A DNA stretch of 64,000 bases from the NCBI RefSeq assembly GCF_001429625.1, contig NZ_LMSU01000001.1, positions 1,168,310 through 1,232,309 of the forward strand, read 5' to 3'. Origin of the DNA: Nocardioides sp. Soil805. Its GTDB lineage: Bacteria > Actinomycetota > Actinomycetes > Propionibacteriales > Nocardioidaceae. Below, piece by piece: positions 23,654 through 32,983 of the stretch. The notes beneath the pieces are model-generated. The model had not been told where the DNA came from. It saw only the letters and a list, made by a program, of their open reading frames with translations, and did no database searches. Within the stretch, counting starts at the first letter, position 1. The number at the start of each line of letters is the position of its first letter. The translations under genes were made by a program, and so were the position numbers.

Positions 23654-24490
23654 TCAGGACTTCTTCTTGGCGCCGAACCACTCGGCGTACAGCTTGTCGT
23701 AGCCACCGTCGGCCTTGAGGTCGGCGATGACGGTGTTGACGACGCACAGCAGGTCGACGTTGCCGTCCTTCTTGACGGCCATGCCGTACTGCTCACCGGT
23801 GTCGAACTCCGCGGCGATCTCGAAGGAGGGGTACTCCTTGATCGCGGAGCCGGCGACGGTGTTGTCGTACACGCCGGCGTCGACCGTCCCGCCGTTGAGG
23901 GCGCTGGACATCTCGCCGATGTCGTCGAAGGCGACGACCTGCGCGTTGCGCGGCGCGTTGTCGGTGACGTAGAGCTCGCCGGTGGTGCCGGCCTGGACGG
24001 CGATCCGTCCGCCCCGCAGGTCGTCGAGGCTGCGGATGCCGCTGTCGCCGGTGACGACGAGCGCCTGCGCCGCGTTGAAGAACGGGCTGGAGAAGTCGAG
24101 CACGCGGGCCCGGTCACCGGTGATGGTGAGTCCGGCGGCCGCGAGGTCGCAGGCGTTCTCGTTGAGGAGCTGGCCCGACTGCACGGCGTCGAAGTCGTCG
24201 TTCTTGAAGTCCGGCTCGACGCCGAGCTCCTTGGCCACGGCCTTGGCCAGGTCGATCTCGAAGCCCACCGTCTCGCCGTTCCGCTCGAACTCGAACGGCT
24301 CGTAGGGCAGTGACGTGCAGACGGTCAGGTAGCCCGCCCGGATGACCTGCGGGTCCGGGTCGGTGCTGGCGGCCGAGCTGGTGCCGCCACACCCCGCGGC
24401 GGTCAGGACCACCGCGAGGAGGGCGAGACCGGGAGCGGTACGGCGCGAGGACGGGCCGGACGGTCGCCGGACACGAGACGTGATGGACAT
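23654..24490 (-). CDS. Amino-acid (glutamate-type) ABC transporter substrate-binding lipoprotein
   Basis: A 278-residue SBP_bac_3 family protein with a lipoprotein signal (LALLAVVLTAAGC). The mature fold shows YEPFEFERNGETVGFEIDLAKAVAKELG, the ligand-binding hallmark of polar amino acid binding proteins. VQAGTTGELYV follows, and a Lys-rich end (WFGAKKKS). No permease or ATPase gene is next to it. Instead it begins 1 bp after the stop of the conservon GTPase gene, so it should be co-transcribed and translationally coupled with the conservon. It may therefore present a ligand to the membrane kinase CvnA rather than, or besides, feeding a transporter elsewhere. That role is inferred. Confidence 0.85.
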   Translation of the reverse strand: MSITSRVRRPSGPSSRRTAPGLALLAVVLTAAGCGGTSSAASTDPDPQVIRAGYLTVCTSLPYEPFEFERNGETVGFEIDLAKAVAKELGVEPDFKNDDFDAVQSGQLLNENACDLAAAGLTITGDRARVLDFSSPFFNAAQALVVTGDSGIRSLDDLRGGRIAVQAGTTGELYVTDNAPRNAQVVAFDDIGEMSSALNGGTVDAGVYDNTVAGSAIKEYPSFEIAAEFDTGEQYGMAVKKDGNVDLLCVVNTVIADLKADGGYDKLYAEWFGAKKKS

Positions 24491-24491
24491 G

Positions 24492-25088
24492 TCAGTGGAC
24501 TCCCACGGACAGCTGGGCGGTCAGCTTCTCCAGCGAGTACTCGGTGATGCGCAGCAGCGCGGTCTTGGCAGACTCACGATCCCGCGCGTCGATCGCGATG
24601 ATCGGCACCTCGGGGGGCAGTGCCAAGGCATTGGCGATCTCGTCGAGCGAGTACTGCTGCACGCCCTCGAACTGGTTGACCGCCACGATGAACGGCAGCC
24701 CCTTGTGCTCGAAGTAGTCCAGCGGCGAGAACGACTCGTCCAGGCGGGCGGTGTCGACCAGGACGATCGCCCCGATCGCGCCCAGGCACAGGTCGTCCCA
24801 CATGAACCAGAAGCGGCGCTGGCCCGGGGTGCCGAAGAGGTACAGGACGAGGTCCTCGGCGAGGGTGAGGCGTCCGAAGTCCATGGCCACGGTGGTCGTC
24901 GACTTGGCGGGCACCGCGGCGAGATCGTCGACACCCTCCGACTCGTTGGTGACGAGGGCCTCGGTACGCAGTGGCTGGATCTCGGAGACCGAGCCCACCA
25001 GCGTCGTCTTGCCCACGCCGAAACCACCGGCGATCACGATCTTCGTCGACGCCGCCTTGCGCGAGGCGCTAGTAGGTGCGAAGTCCAC
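24492..25088 (-). CDS. cvnD: Conservon GTPase CvnD-like ATP/GTP-binding protein
   Basis: A 198-residue small GTPase of the MglA/CvnD type. The P-loop GGFGVGKTT is at residues 21-29. DFGRLTL and LFGTPGQRRFWFMWDDL hold the switch II region, and VAVNQFEG replaces the usual NKxD base-recognition motif, as is normal in this family. GTG 25088 fits the family length and overlaps the DUF742 gene by 20 bp. In conservons, CvnD works with CvnA (kinase), CvnB (Roadblock) and CvnC (DUF742) at the membrane in a complex likened to a bacterial G-protein coupled sensor. Confidence 0.88.
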   Translation of the reverse strand: MDFAPTSASRKAASTKIVIAGGFGVGKTTLVGSVSEIQPLRTEALVTNESEGVDDLAAVPAKSTTTVAMDFGRLTLAEDLVLYLFGTPGQRRFWFMWDDLCLGAIGAIVLVDTARLDESFSPLDYFEHKGLPFIVAVNQFEGVQQYSLDEIANALALPPEVPIIAIDARDRESAKTALLRITEYSLEKLTAQLSVGVH

Positions 25089-25449
25089 GGAGGGTCCTTT
25101 CGATGAGCTCAATACGCTCGTCACGAGACGAGTCGTTGGTGATGGTGGCCTGCACACGGATGTGTCCGTGCTCGACCAGGTCGCTCAGCAGCACCCGGAC
25201 CACGCCTATCGGCATGTGGACCAGAGCAGCTACCTCGGCGACTGAACGGGTGTCGCAGACCTCCAGGACCTGCAGCGCGGCTGCGCTGAGGGCACCGGTG
25301 CCTTCCTCCTGCGTGCGGAGGGTGGCTTCCATCGGCAGGTCGACCGAAGCCTCGGTGCGACCTGACGTGATGGTGTACGGCCGGACGAAGCGAGGCTTGG
25401 GAGTCGCCTCGTCGTCCATGCCGCTGAGGTCAAGGGGTGCCACGGCCAC
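25069..25449 (-). CDS. cvnC: Conservon DUF742 protein CvnC
   Basis: A 126-residue DUF742 protein. Marks are RFVRPYTITSGRTEASVDLP, then a winged-helix-like part with VCDTRSVAEVAALVHMPIGVVRVLLSDLVEHG, and the C-terminal ERIELIERTLRGLRTY. It is the third component of actinobacterial conservons and probably bridges the GTPase and the Roadblock protein. It uses a GTG start five bases after the cvnB stop. Confidence 0.9.
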   Translation of the reverse strand: MAVAPLDLSGMDDEATPKPRFVRPYTITSGRTEASVDLPMEATLRTQEEGTGALSAAALQVLEVCDTRSVAEVAALVHMPIGVVRVLLSDLVEHGHIRVQATITNDSSRDERIELIERTLRGLRTY

Positions 25450-25454
25450 TCACG

Positions 25455-25880
25455 TCATCCGGTGGTGACGCGGGCCTCGGCCTGCACCATCCGGCCGACG
25501 CGCTCGACCAGCAGGGCCATCTCGTAGCCGACCTGGCCGATGTCAGCGGCCTCCTCGGTGAGGACGGTCAGGTTGGAGCCGTCGCCGACGCTCATGAGCA
25601 TCAGGTAGCCGTGCTCCATCTCCACGACGGTCTGGAGCACTGCTCCGCCGTCGAAGAGGCGGGCGGCACCGACGGCGAGGCTGGCGAGACCCGAGGAGAC
25701 GGCTGCCACCTGCTCGGCGCGCTCGTCCGGGATGCTCTCGCTCATGGCCATGAGGAGCCCGTCGGCGGACACGAGGATGGCGTGCGCCGCGTCGGTGACT
25801 TCCTCGACAAAGCGCGACACGAGCCAGTCGAGGTTGCGCTCGTCGGGCTGCGCGTAGGCAGCAGAGTCGTATTCGGTCAT
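25455..25880 (-). CDS. cvnB: Conservon Roadblock/LC7-domain protein CvnB
   Basis: A 141-residue Roadblock/LC7 protein: [32 protein letters not shown] followed by [25 protein letters not shown] is the standard fold. Roadblock proteins act as GTPase-activating or scaffold partners of MglA-like GTPases, here CvnD two genes downstream. It starts 20 bp after the cvnA stop. Length is normal for conservon members. Confidence 0.9.
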   Translation of the reverse strand: MTEYDSAAYAQPDERNLDWLVSRFVEEVTDAAHAILVSADGLLMAMSESIPDERAEQVAAVSSGLASLAVGAARLFDGGAVLQTVVEMEHGYLMLMSVGDGSNLTVLTEEAADIGQVGYEMALLVERVGRMVQAEARVTTG

Positions 25881-25900
25881 GGGGACTACTTCCGTTCCTG

Positions 25901-28900
25901 CTAGTTGGTGCGGTCGTCGGTGGACTGGTGTGACGTCTGGCGGCCGCGGGACACGCCGGCCGCGTACGCGGCGTAGCGGGCCCGGATGGCCTCGGGATCA
26001 CGCGGCGCGACGGTCGTCGGCTTGGTGATGCCACCCGGCACGAGGAGCGTGCCGGGGCGACGGATCGGGAGGCCACCACCTGCGGCGGGGGCGTCCTTGG
26101 CGGACTTCTCGACCTGCTCGGCGCGCTGCCAGCCGGCCTCCACCTCGGTGGACTGCCAGCCGGAGCCGCCGTCGGCGGTCAGCCAGCTCGAGCGCATCGT
26201 GCCGAAGATCGAGCCGTCCTCGGAGTCGGGCTCGACCTGGACGTCGCCGTCCAGGGCCGTGCGCGAGCTCCCGCCGAGGGCGACAGCAGGGGTGCGCAGC
26301 GGCTGCTGCGGTCCCCCGCCGGACGCCTCGTAGCTGGCGCGGCGGGTCGCGGACGCCGGGCGGAAGCGGGTGAGCGAGGACGCGCGTCCGACCTGCGGGC
26401 GGGCGGGAGCGGGCGTCGTACGGGCGACCGGCGCCTGGACCGGCGCCTGGACCGGCGCCTGGTGCTCACGCCGCTCGGCGAGCGAGGTGACCTCTGCCGG
26501 GCGGGCGCCGAGGCCACCGTCACGGAAGGGCTTGTTGGCGTCGGCCTGGTCGGCGAGGGTGCCGCCGCGCTGGCGCGTCGGCAAGGAGCCCAGACCCCCG
26601 GACGGACCGGCGGACGGGACGGGACCACCGACCCCGGCCAGTGCGGCCGGGCTCGACGGGGCGACGGGCGCCTCGATCGTGGACTCGCGGAAGGGGCTGG
26701 TCGCCGCCTCCTGGTCCGACAGGGTGCCGCCGCGACGACGGGTCGGCAGGCCGGTGAGGCTGCCACCCGAGCTGCTGCCCGGACCGTCGACCAGCGCGGC
26801 CGGGGTCTCCGGCGTCTCGACCTCGGGAGCCTTGGCTGCGGGCTCCTCGACGGGCTCCTCGACAGTGACCTCGGCGGGCGCGGACGCCGCCGGGGCAACG
26901 GGAGCTGCCGGAGCGATCGGGGCCGCGTCACGGAAGGGCTTGGTCGCCGCCTCCTGGTCCGAAAGTGTGCCGCCACGCTGACGCGTCGGCAGGCCACCGA
27001 GTCCGCTGCCGAGACCGCCGCCGATCGCAGCCGGGGCTGCCGGGGCCGCCGGCTCCACCGGGGCAACCGGAGCTGCCGAGGCGATCGGGGCCGCGTCACG
27101 GAAGGGCTTGGTCGCCGCCTCCTGGTCGGACAGGGTGCCGCCACGCTGACGCGTCGGCAGGCCGCCGAACGCGGCCGGAGCGACGGGCGCCTCGGGCTCC
27201 GGAGCGGTCCGGTCCTGCTCGGCCGACTCGTCGGCCTGCTCCTCGGGGAGCGGGTCGGTCAGCGGGTCGAACAGCGGGTCGGTCAGCAGGCTCGACACGG
27301 GAGCCATCACCGCGGGGGCCGGAAGCTCCGGCTGCGGGGACGCCTCGGCGACGGTCTCCGTCTCGGCGGGCGCCTCGTCGTACGACGGCGCCTCGGCGTC
27401 CGTGTCCGTCTCGGCGTCCGCGTCCGTGCCGGCGTCAGCGGTCGCGACCTCGGGCTCCTCGACGGAGTCGTCGGCAGCAGTCTCGGCAGCAGTCTCCGCG
27501 TCGGTCTCGACGGTCGGCTCGGCGACGGTCTCGTCGACGACAGGAGTCTCGACCACAGAGGTCTCGACCACAGGGCTCTCGACCGCCGGGCTCTCGACCG
27601 CGGGGCTGTCGACTGAGGTGTCCTCGGTGACGACGTCGTCGTGCAGCGGGGTCACCGACGCGATGGCGGGCTCCTCCGCGGGCGCCGGGGCACCGGTCGC
27701 GGTGGGCTCTTCGGTGGCCGACGGCGTGCCGGCGAGCGTCCGCCGCGAGCGCAGCGGCATGGCGCCACGCTTGGGCTTGGGCGCCGCCGTGTTGAGCGCC
27801 GAGGGCGTGTTGGAGGCGACGTCGGCACCGGTGGCCAGGCCACGCTGGGCCAGGGTGCCGCCGGGCTGGCGGGACGGCAGGCCGGTGCTTGCGTCGGTCG
27901 ACGGGATCGTCGCACCGGGAGCGCGGGACGGCAGGCCGGTCGCGGCCGCGCGGTCAGCGATCGACGAGCCGGGCGAGCGGGTCGGCAGGCCGATGACGGT
28001 GGCCGAGGCGGCCGGCTGCTCGGTCTCCTCCGCAGCGGGCTCGACCTCGGGCACCGAGGTCTCGTCGGCCTCGACGTCGGGCACGACCGGTGCCTGCTCG
28101 GCCTCGACGCTCTCGTCGAGGGCGGGCTCGAGCTCGGCGGGGGCCTCCGGCATCGGCGGGGCGCCGTCGCGCAGCGCCGACTCCGGCACGAACACGGTGG
28201 CGGTGATGCCGGACGCCGCGTTGGTGGCGAGGGCGACGTCGATGCCGTGGCGCTTGGCGAGACGGCTGACCACGAACAGGCCCATGCGGCGGGCGGTGTC
28301 CGGGGTGACGTCGGCGCCCGACTCCAGGGTCTTGTTGATCTGGCGCAGCGACTCCTCGGGGATGCCGAGGCCCGAGTCGCTGACGTCGATGGTCAGGCCG
28401 CCCGGCGCGGGGGCCGTGGACAGCGTGACGTGGGTCGACGGGGAGGAGTAGGACAGCGCGTTGTCGACGAGCTCGGTGAGCAGGTGGATCAGGTCGCCGG
28501 CCGCGGCCTCGCCGATCCGGCTGTCCAGGGTCGAGTCGATGCGCACGCGCTGGTAGTCCTGCACACCGGCGGTCGCGGCCTGGGTGGCCTCCGTGACCGA
28601 CAGGCTCTCCCAGCCGCTGGACCGCGTGGGGGCGTCGGCGAGGATCAGCAGCGAGTCCGACGTACGACGCATGCGGGACGCGAGGTGGTCGAGACGGAAG
28701 AGGCTCTCCAGTCGCTTGGGGTCCTCCTCGTCCTTCTCCAGCGTCTCGATCAGGTTGAGCTGCTGGTTGATGAGGGTCGTGTTGCGACGCGACAGCGTCA
28801 CGAACATCTCCCCCACCTGGCTACGCAGCTGGGCCTCACCGGAGGCCAGCGTCACGGCCTGGCGGTGGAGGTCGTCCACGGCGCGGGCCAGCTGGCCGAT

Positions 28901-29983
28901 CTCCTCGTGGGTGTGGACGTCGATCGGCACGAACTCGGCCGGCTCGCCACCGGAGCGGATCCGGGCGACGGCGTCGGGCAGGTCCTCGTTGGCGACCTGG
29001 AGGGCGCCCTCACGGACCTTGCGGATCGGGCCGAGCAGGGAGCGGGAGATGACGAGCGCGAGGGCGATGGCCGCGAGCAGTGCGCCGAGGGTGACCGCGG
29101 CGTCGAAGAGGGCCCGCTCGCGGGCGTTGGTCGCGGTGGCCGCGAGGCCCTGGTCGACCTCGAGCAGGAGGGTCTCGGACAGGTTGTCGTACTCGTCGTA
29201 CGCGTCGGCGCCGCCGAGCTCGGTGCTGGTGCCGGTACGGACCGCGCGGGTGCGCTCGCCGTTGTTGGTGCGCAGGGTGCGGACGGCGCTCTCGGCGTCA
29301 TCGAGGGCACCGGCGAGGCGGTCGATGGCCGCGCTCTCGGCGCCGAGCTCGGAGTAGAGGGCCTGCGAGACGCTGCGGCTGCGGTTCTCGTCGGTGCCGA
29401 GGGCCTGCTGCATGGCGAGGGAGAAGCGACCGCCGAGCGCCTGGGCGAGGAGCTCGAGGCGGGGCTCGGGGGTGTTCTGCGCGCTGGTGATCGTGGTGAT
29501 GAGCTTGGTGACACCGGACTGGAGCTGGCGCAGCTGCGCGATCCAGGTGTCGGCGCTCAGCGTGGCGGTGTTGTCGTCACGGATGGAGCGGCTCAGGTCC
29601 AGCAGGGTGGCGACCTGGAGGCGCTGCTCGAAGGTCAGGTCCGCGGTGTCGACCGTCGCGGTGAGGTCGTCGGCGGCGGCCTTGATGTCCTCGACCGCCT
29701 CGTCGAGCTCGGTCTGGCTGGCGCCGGTGGACGACTGGGCCGCGACCATCGCGCGCTCGGCAGCCGTCAGGTAGTCCACGGCCGGCCGCAGGACGGTGAC
29801 CTGCTTGGCACTGGCCGACGCGTTCGACGACTCGTCGAGGTCCGACTTCACCCGCAGGCCACCGAGGGTCGCGGCGAGCAGCAGCGGGATCGCCAGCGCG
29901 AGCGCGACCTTGCGGCTCAGAGGCCAGCCGGAGATGGCGAGCGTCGAGGCTCGTCCTTCGTCGGACGGGCGCTTGTTGCTCAT
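25901..29983 (-). CDS. cvnA: Conservon sensor histidine kinase CvnA (nitrate-sensor type) with long repeat tail
   Basis: A 1360-residue membrane kinase. A first span at about residues 25-45 is followed by an extracytoplasmic helical NIT-like region to about 290. A second span lies at about 293-315, then HAMP, then the [12 protein letters not shown] helix where a DHp would be. An HATPase domain follows at about 490-605 with [11 protein letters not shown] (N box, about 504) and [10 protein letters not shown] (G1, about 534). The last half, from about 660, is low-complexity and acidic, and carries about eight copies of a [18 protein letters not shown] motif, several followed by EAATKPFRD. Conservon kinases usually end soon after the ATPase domain or with a shorter tail. 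It heads a five-gene operon ending in an amino-acid-binding protein. Confidence 0.9.
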   Translation of the reverse strand: MSNKRPSDEGRASTLAISGWPLSRKVALALAIPLLLAATLGGLRVKSDLDESSNASASAKQVTVLRPAVDYLTAAERAMVAAQSSTGASQTELDEAVEDIKAAADDLTATVDTADLTFEQRLQVATLLDLSRSIRDDNTATLSADTWIAQLRQLQSGVTKLITTITSAQNTPEPRLELLAQALGGRFSLAMQQALGTDENRSRSVSQALYSELGAESAAIDRLAGALDDAESAVRTLRTNNGERTRAVRTGTSTELGGADAYDEYDNLSETLLLEVDQGLAATATNARERALFDAAVTLGALLAAIALALVISRSLLGPIRKVREGALQVANEDLPDAVARIRSGGEPAEFVPIDVHTHEEIGQLARAVDDLHRQAVTLASGEAQLRSQVGEMFVTLSRRNTTLINQQLNLIETLEKDEEDPKRLESLFRLDHLASRMRRTSDSLLILADAPTRSSGWESLSVTEATQAATAGVQDYQRVRIDSTLDSRIGEAAAGDLIHLLTELVDNALSYSSPSTHVTLSTAPAPGGLTIDVSDSGLGIPEESLRQINKTLESGADVTPDTARRMGLFVVSRLAKRHGIDVALATNAASGITATVFVPESALRDGAPPMPEAPAELEPALDESVEAEQAPVVPDVEADETSVPEVEPAAEETEQPAASATVIGLPTRSPGSSIADRAAATGLPSRAPGATIPSTDASTGLPSRQPGGTLAQRGLATGADVASNTPSALNTAAPKPKRGAMPLRSRRTLAGTPSATEEPTATGAPAPAEEPAIASVTPLHDDVVTEDTSVDSPAVESPAVESPVVETSVVETPVVDETVAEPTVETDAETAAETAADDSVEEPEVATADAGTDADAETDTDAEAPSYDEAPAETETVAEASPQPELPAPAVMAPVSSLLTDPLFDPLTDPLPEEQADESAEQDRTAPEPEAPVAPAAFGGLPTRQRGGTLSDQEAATKPFRDAAPIASAAPVAPVEPAAPAAPAAIGGGLGSGLGGLPTRQRGGTLSDQEAATKPFRDAAPIAPAAPVAPAASAPAEVTVEEPVEEPAAKAPEVETPETPAALVDGPGSSSGGSLTGLPTRRRGGTLSDQEAATSPFRESTIEAPVAPSSPAALAGVGGPVPSAGPSGGLGSLPTRQRGGTLADQADANKPFRDGGLGARPAEVTSLAERREHQAPVQAPVQAPVARTTPAPARPQVGRASSLTRFRPASATRRASYEASGGGPQQPLRTPAVALGGSSRTALDGDVQVEPDSEDGSIFGTMRSSWLTADGGSGWQSTEVEAGWQRAEQVEKSAKDAPAAGGGLPIRRPGTLLVPGGITKPTTVAPRDPEAIRARYAAYAAGVSRGRQTSHQSTDDRTN
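26370..28000 (-). repeat. Coding tandem repeats in the CvnA tail
   Basis: Near-identical DNA segments encode repeated [20 protein letters not shown] units, best matched around 26930-26995 and 27090-27160, with weaker copies at about 26700, 26540 and 27840-28000. A separate 12-bp triplet near 26430-26465 encodes repeated QAPV. Such identity between units implies recent expansion or gene conversion within the gene. Confidence 0.75.
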
Positions 29984-30167
29984 CGTGCCCCCTACTTCGA
30001 GGTGTCAGCCGCCACCGTGGCGACCGGCCCCTCAACAGGGGGCGAGGACGAAGATAGGCAGTGCGACGGGCCCGTGCAGGCGTTTCACCAATACTGGGGC
30101 AGACATGTTGATGTTCGCCCCGTGTGTCGACTTCCCGAGCGGTCCCCGGGTGGGGTACGGCGAGGGG

Positions 30168-30617
30168 TCAGCGCCCCCGGCCGGCGGACGTGAGCTCCCA
30201 GATCCCGGGGCGGGGCGTCGTCAGCAGGCCCTCCTTGACCAGCTGCTGGCGGGCGCGCCGGGCGGCGTACCGCCAGCGCAGCTCGCCCTCGGGCGTGAGC
30301 TGCCGGTCGCCCTCGAGCAGGTGCTCGTCGATGCGGGCGCCGACCGCCTCGAGGACGTCGTCGGCGGCCAGCTGTCCCCCGGCCTCGTCGAGCACGGCCA
30401 CGATGACCGGGGCGATCGCCTCCGGCGGCGTCCACTTGCGCGGGGCGCGACGCACCGGCGCGGCCGGGGTCGACTCCTTGGTGGCGCGCGGCGTGCTGGC
30501 CTTCCGCGCGGTCGCGCGCGGTGCCACCGTCCGTGCCTCGGGCGGGGGCGCGGGGGGCATCCCGTGGATGCAGTGGGCCTTGGGCAGGTCGCACAGGTCG
30601 CAGTACTCGTCAGCCAT
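30168..30617 (-). CDS. Small protein with CxxC/CxxH cluster and Mrr-N-like winged helix
   Basis: A 149-residue protein. Residues 5-20 hold CDLCDLPKAHCIHG, a compact C-x2-C-x6-C-x2-H metal-binding motif. A Pro/Ala/Thr/Arg-rich linker of about 40 residues follows. The C-terminal 85 residues resemble the N-terminal winged helix of Mrr-type restriction proteins, with the ending GIWELTSAGRGR typical of it. No Mrr nuclease domain is present. It could be a small DNA- or RNA-binding regulator. ATG 30617 lies eight bases after a TACGCT box. The actual function is not known. Confidence 0.65.
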   Translation of the reverse strand: MADEYCDLCDLPKAHCIHGMPPAPPPEARTVAPRATARKASTPRATKESTPAAPVRRAPRKWTPPEAIAPVIVAVLDEAGGQLAADDVLEAVGARIDEHLLEGDRQLTPEGELRWRYAARRARQQLVKEGLLTTPRPGIWELTSAGRGR

Positions 30618-30640
30618 CGGGGACGAGCGTATCGGCTGCG

Positions 30641-30853
30641 TCAGGCGCGCTCGACCTCGCTGCCCAGCTTGAGCACGGTGGTGCCGTCCTCCTGCTCGAT
30701 CACGTAGGCCGGGTCGTCGTCGCTGCCGTGGCGGGTGACCTCCTCCCCCTTGGTCGTGCGGGAGACCGTGTCGTGGTGCACCTCGGAGACGGTGCCCTCG
30801 GCCCAGCCGTTGCCCCACTTCCACTTCACGCTCGTGCCGGTGCGGATGCTCAT
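30641..30853 (-). CDS. DUF2945 (HVA1-type TUDOR-like) small protein
   Basis: A 70-residue protein matching the DUF2945 family, sometimes called hypervirulence-associated TUDOR domain: GTSVKWKWGNGWAEGTVSEVHHD and a DPAYVIEQEDGTTVLKLGSEVE ending. These proteins are small SH3/Tudor-like barrels and are widespread; no biochemical role is established. It is 23 bp upstream of the Mrr-N-like protein gene on the same strand. Confidence 0.82.
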   Translation of the reverse strand: MSIRTGTSVKWKWGNGWAEGTVSEVHHDTVSRTTKGEEVTRHGSDDDPAYVIEQEDGTTVLKLGSEVERA

Positions 30854-30887
30854 GGGTCGCAGCATGCCAGCGGCCGGGGACAACGGG

Positions 30888-31586
30888 TCACACCCCGAGG
30901 TTGTCGAGGTACGCCGCGAAGCCGTGCGGCGCGCGGGCCGTCCGGCGCCCCGATGTGACGGCCGCCAGTCCGCCGGCCGCGATCCACCGCACCCCCGAGC
31001 CACGCAGCGCCCGGACCAGCTCGACGTCCTCGTGCACCGGCAGGTGGGGGAAGCCCCCGGCCGCGCGGTAGGCGGCGAGCGAGAAGCCGAGGTTGGCCCC
31101 GTGCACGTGCTCGTGGCCGTCGCCCAGCGAGTGCCGCGCCCGCCACAGCGCGTGCTCCTCGTCGCTGAGGTCGCGGGGGTCCGGCAGGACGGTCCCGACG
31201 ACCAGCGCGTGCCCACCGTCGGCGAGGGCGACCTGGGCGTCGAGCCAGTGCGGCGGCACGACCGTGTCGGCGTCGGTGCTGGCGATCCAGACCCGGTCCG
31301 GGTCGGCGCCGCGGGCCCACGCCGCGGCGGCGTCGACACCGGCGGCCCGCGCGGCCCCGACCTGCCCGGAGGACACGGGCACCGCGGTCACGCCGGGCCG
31401 TCCGGCGACGACCTCGGCCGTCCCGTCCACGCACGAGTCGAGCACCACGAAGACCCGGCACTCGAGGCCGGGGCGGGTGCGGGACAGCTCGTCGCTCGCT
31501 CGCGCCAGCGAGTCGAGGCAGTCGGGCAGTAGCCGCTCCTCGTCCCGGGCGGGGACGACCACGGCCAGTGCGACGGGGACGGTCAC
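30888..31586 (-). CDS. Family 2 glycosyltransferase
   Basis: A 232-residue GT2 enzyme: LAVVVPARDEERLLPDCLDSL at the N-terminus, FVVLDSCVDGTAEV, the metal-binding STDADTVVP, and HEDVELVRALRGSG near the end. It has no membrane spans. It should transfer a sugar from an NDP-sugar to an unknown acceptor in the cytoplasm. GTG 31586 overlaps the upstream PIG-L/methyltransferase gene by 4 bp; the frame that extends to 32111 is a shadow of that gene. It is the last gene of a three-gene operon with an acyl-CoA dehydrogenase homologue. Confidence 0.83.
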   Translation of the reverse strand: MTVPVALAVVVPARDEERLLPDCLDSLARASDELSRTRPGLECRVFVVLDSCVDGTAEVVAGRPGVTAVPVSSGQVGAARAAGVDAAAAWARGADPDRVWIASTDADTVVPPHWLDAQVALADGGHALVVGTVLPDPRDLSDEEHALWRARHSLGDGHEHVHGANLGFSLAAYRAAGGFPHLPVHEDVELVRALRGSGVRWIAAGGLAAVTSGRRTARAPHGFAAYLDNLGV

Positions 31587-32983
31587 GGCCCGACCCCCAG
31601 GACGTGCAGGACGAAGTCCGGGTCGTGGTGCTCGGCCAGCACCCGCGCACCGGTCGCGAGGAAGACGTCGTGCACGCCGGGCCCGGTGAGCGGCCAACCG
31701 ACGAGGTCGTGGCGCCAGTGGCACAGCAGCAGGTGCCCGTCCTCGCCGAGCGCCGCCAGCGCCCGCGCAACGAGCTCGCCCAGCGCCGCGGGGCTGAGGA
31801 AGTAGCCGACCTCGGAGACGGACACCAGGTCGAAGCGGCCCTCCGGCCACTGCGCCGGCAGGTCGGCGCGACGGACGTCGACGTGGCCGCGTACGTCGGC
31901 GTGGTCGGTGCCGGCGAGCCGCCGCCGGGCCGCGTCGACCGCGGCCGCGCTGGAGTCGAGGGCCACGAGGGCGTCGCACCGGGTGGCCAGGTCGACGGCC
32001 AGCGCGCCCACCGAGCAGCCGACCTCCAGCACCCGGCCGTACCGCTCGCGGGGCAGGCTGGCCAGGGTGATCGCGCGCTTGCGGCGCTCGTACCAGCCGT
32101 CCACGTCCCACGGGTCGTCACGGTCGCGGTGCACCCGGTCGAGGGCGTCGTCGGGCACCGGCTCGCCCGTCTCGAGGAGGACCTCGACGTCGCGGTCGAA
32201 GTGCTCGAGCAGCGCGGGGCCGAGCAGCACCTCGTCACCGGGCGCGGGCGAGAGCGGGGCGACCTGGCTGGCGTGGGCGGCGACCGCGGCGCGCTTGGCG
32301 GCGCGGGCGGCGGCGTCGAGCCGCACGACGCGGACGTCGGGCCACGGCAGGGTCGCTGCCGTCCCCCAGTGCCACGCCCAGACGGGGTACTCCACCAGCC
32401 GTGCGTCCGTACGACGCGCGGCCACGGCCGCCGCGCGTCCCACCGCCTCGTGGTCGGGGTGCCCGTCGTGGCGCCAGGGCGCGGCCAGCAGGGTGCGCCC
32501 GCCGGCGACCCCGATCACGTCGACCAGCTCGGCGACGAGCGCCTCCTCGCGCCCGGCCAGCGTGCCGTCGGGCAGGCCGAGGCACCGGACCCGGGCCTGG
32601 CGGCCCAGCAGCGCGACGGCCCGCTCGAGCTCGTCGCGGCGCCGGTCGGCGAGCGTGGCCGGGTCGTGCGTCGGGGAGGCGGGGTGCGAGCCCTCGCCTG
32701 CGGTCGCCGAGACGACCAGCACCTCCCAGCCGGCGCGGGCCGCGACGTGCACGAGCCCGCCCGCGCCGAGCGTCTCGTCGTCGGGGTGCGCCCCGACCAC
32801 GACGAGGCGGTCGAGCGTGCCCACGGCCCGGGTGCCCGGGTCGAGCCCGGGCAGCGACCGCTCCGCGAGCGCGCGGGTCCAGGCGGCCGCGGGTGTGCCT
32901 GCCTCGTCGTGCCGGAAGGCCGGGCCACCGCGGGCGTCCACCGCCGGACGGGCCCCCGGGCCGGTGCCGGGGGCGCTCACCAT
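31583..32983 (-). CDS. Bifunctional PIG-L deacetylase / SAM-dependent methyltransferase
   Basis: A 466-residue two-domain protein. Residues about 55-270 are a PIG-L/LmbE zinc deacetylase with VVVGAHPDDETLGAGG and the second His-rich motif WRHDGHPDHEAVG. Residues about 290-466 form a class I methyltransferase of the NodS type (GRVLEVGCSVGALAVDLAT, DLVSVSEVGYFLS). PIG-L enzymes remove acetyl from N-acetylated sugars; the methyltransferase could then methylate the free amine or a hydroxyl. ATG 32983 is the start; the frame upstream belongs to a shadow of the acyl-CoA dehydrogenase gene, which overlaps by 7 bp. The natural fusion suggests two consecutive steps. Confidence 0.85.
   Translation of the reverse strand: MVSAPGTGPGARPAVDARGGPAFRHDEAGTPAAAWTRALAERSLPGLDPGTRAVGTLDRLVVVGAHPDDETLGAGGLVHVAARAGWEVLVVSATAGEGSHPASPTHDPATLADRRRDELERAVALLGRQARVRCLGLPDGTLAGREEALVAELVDVIGVAGGRTLLAAPWRHDGHPDHEAVGRAAAVAARRTDARLVEYPVWAWHWGTAATLPWPDVRVVRLDAAARAAKRAAVAAHASQVAPLSPAPGDEVLLGPALLEHFDRDVEVLLETGEPVPDDALDRVHRDRDDPWDVDGWYERRKRAITLASLPRERYGRVLEVGCSVGALAVDLATRCDALVALDSSAAAVDAARRRLAGTDHADVRGHVDVRRADLPAQWPEGRFDLVSVSEVGYFLSPAALGELVARALAALGEDGHLLLCHWRHDLVGWPLTGPGVHDVFLATGARVLAEHHDPDFVLHVLGVGP

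Noticed and set aside
27641..30193. 850-residue plus-strand open frame
   Set aside because: It lies opposite cvnA, which has clear domains. Its Gly/Arg-rich translation is a shadow.
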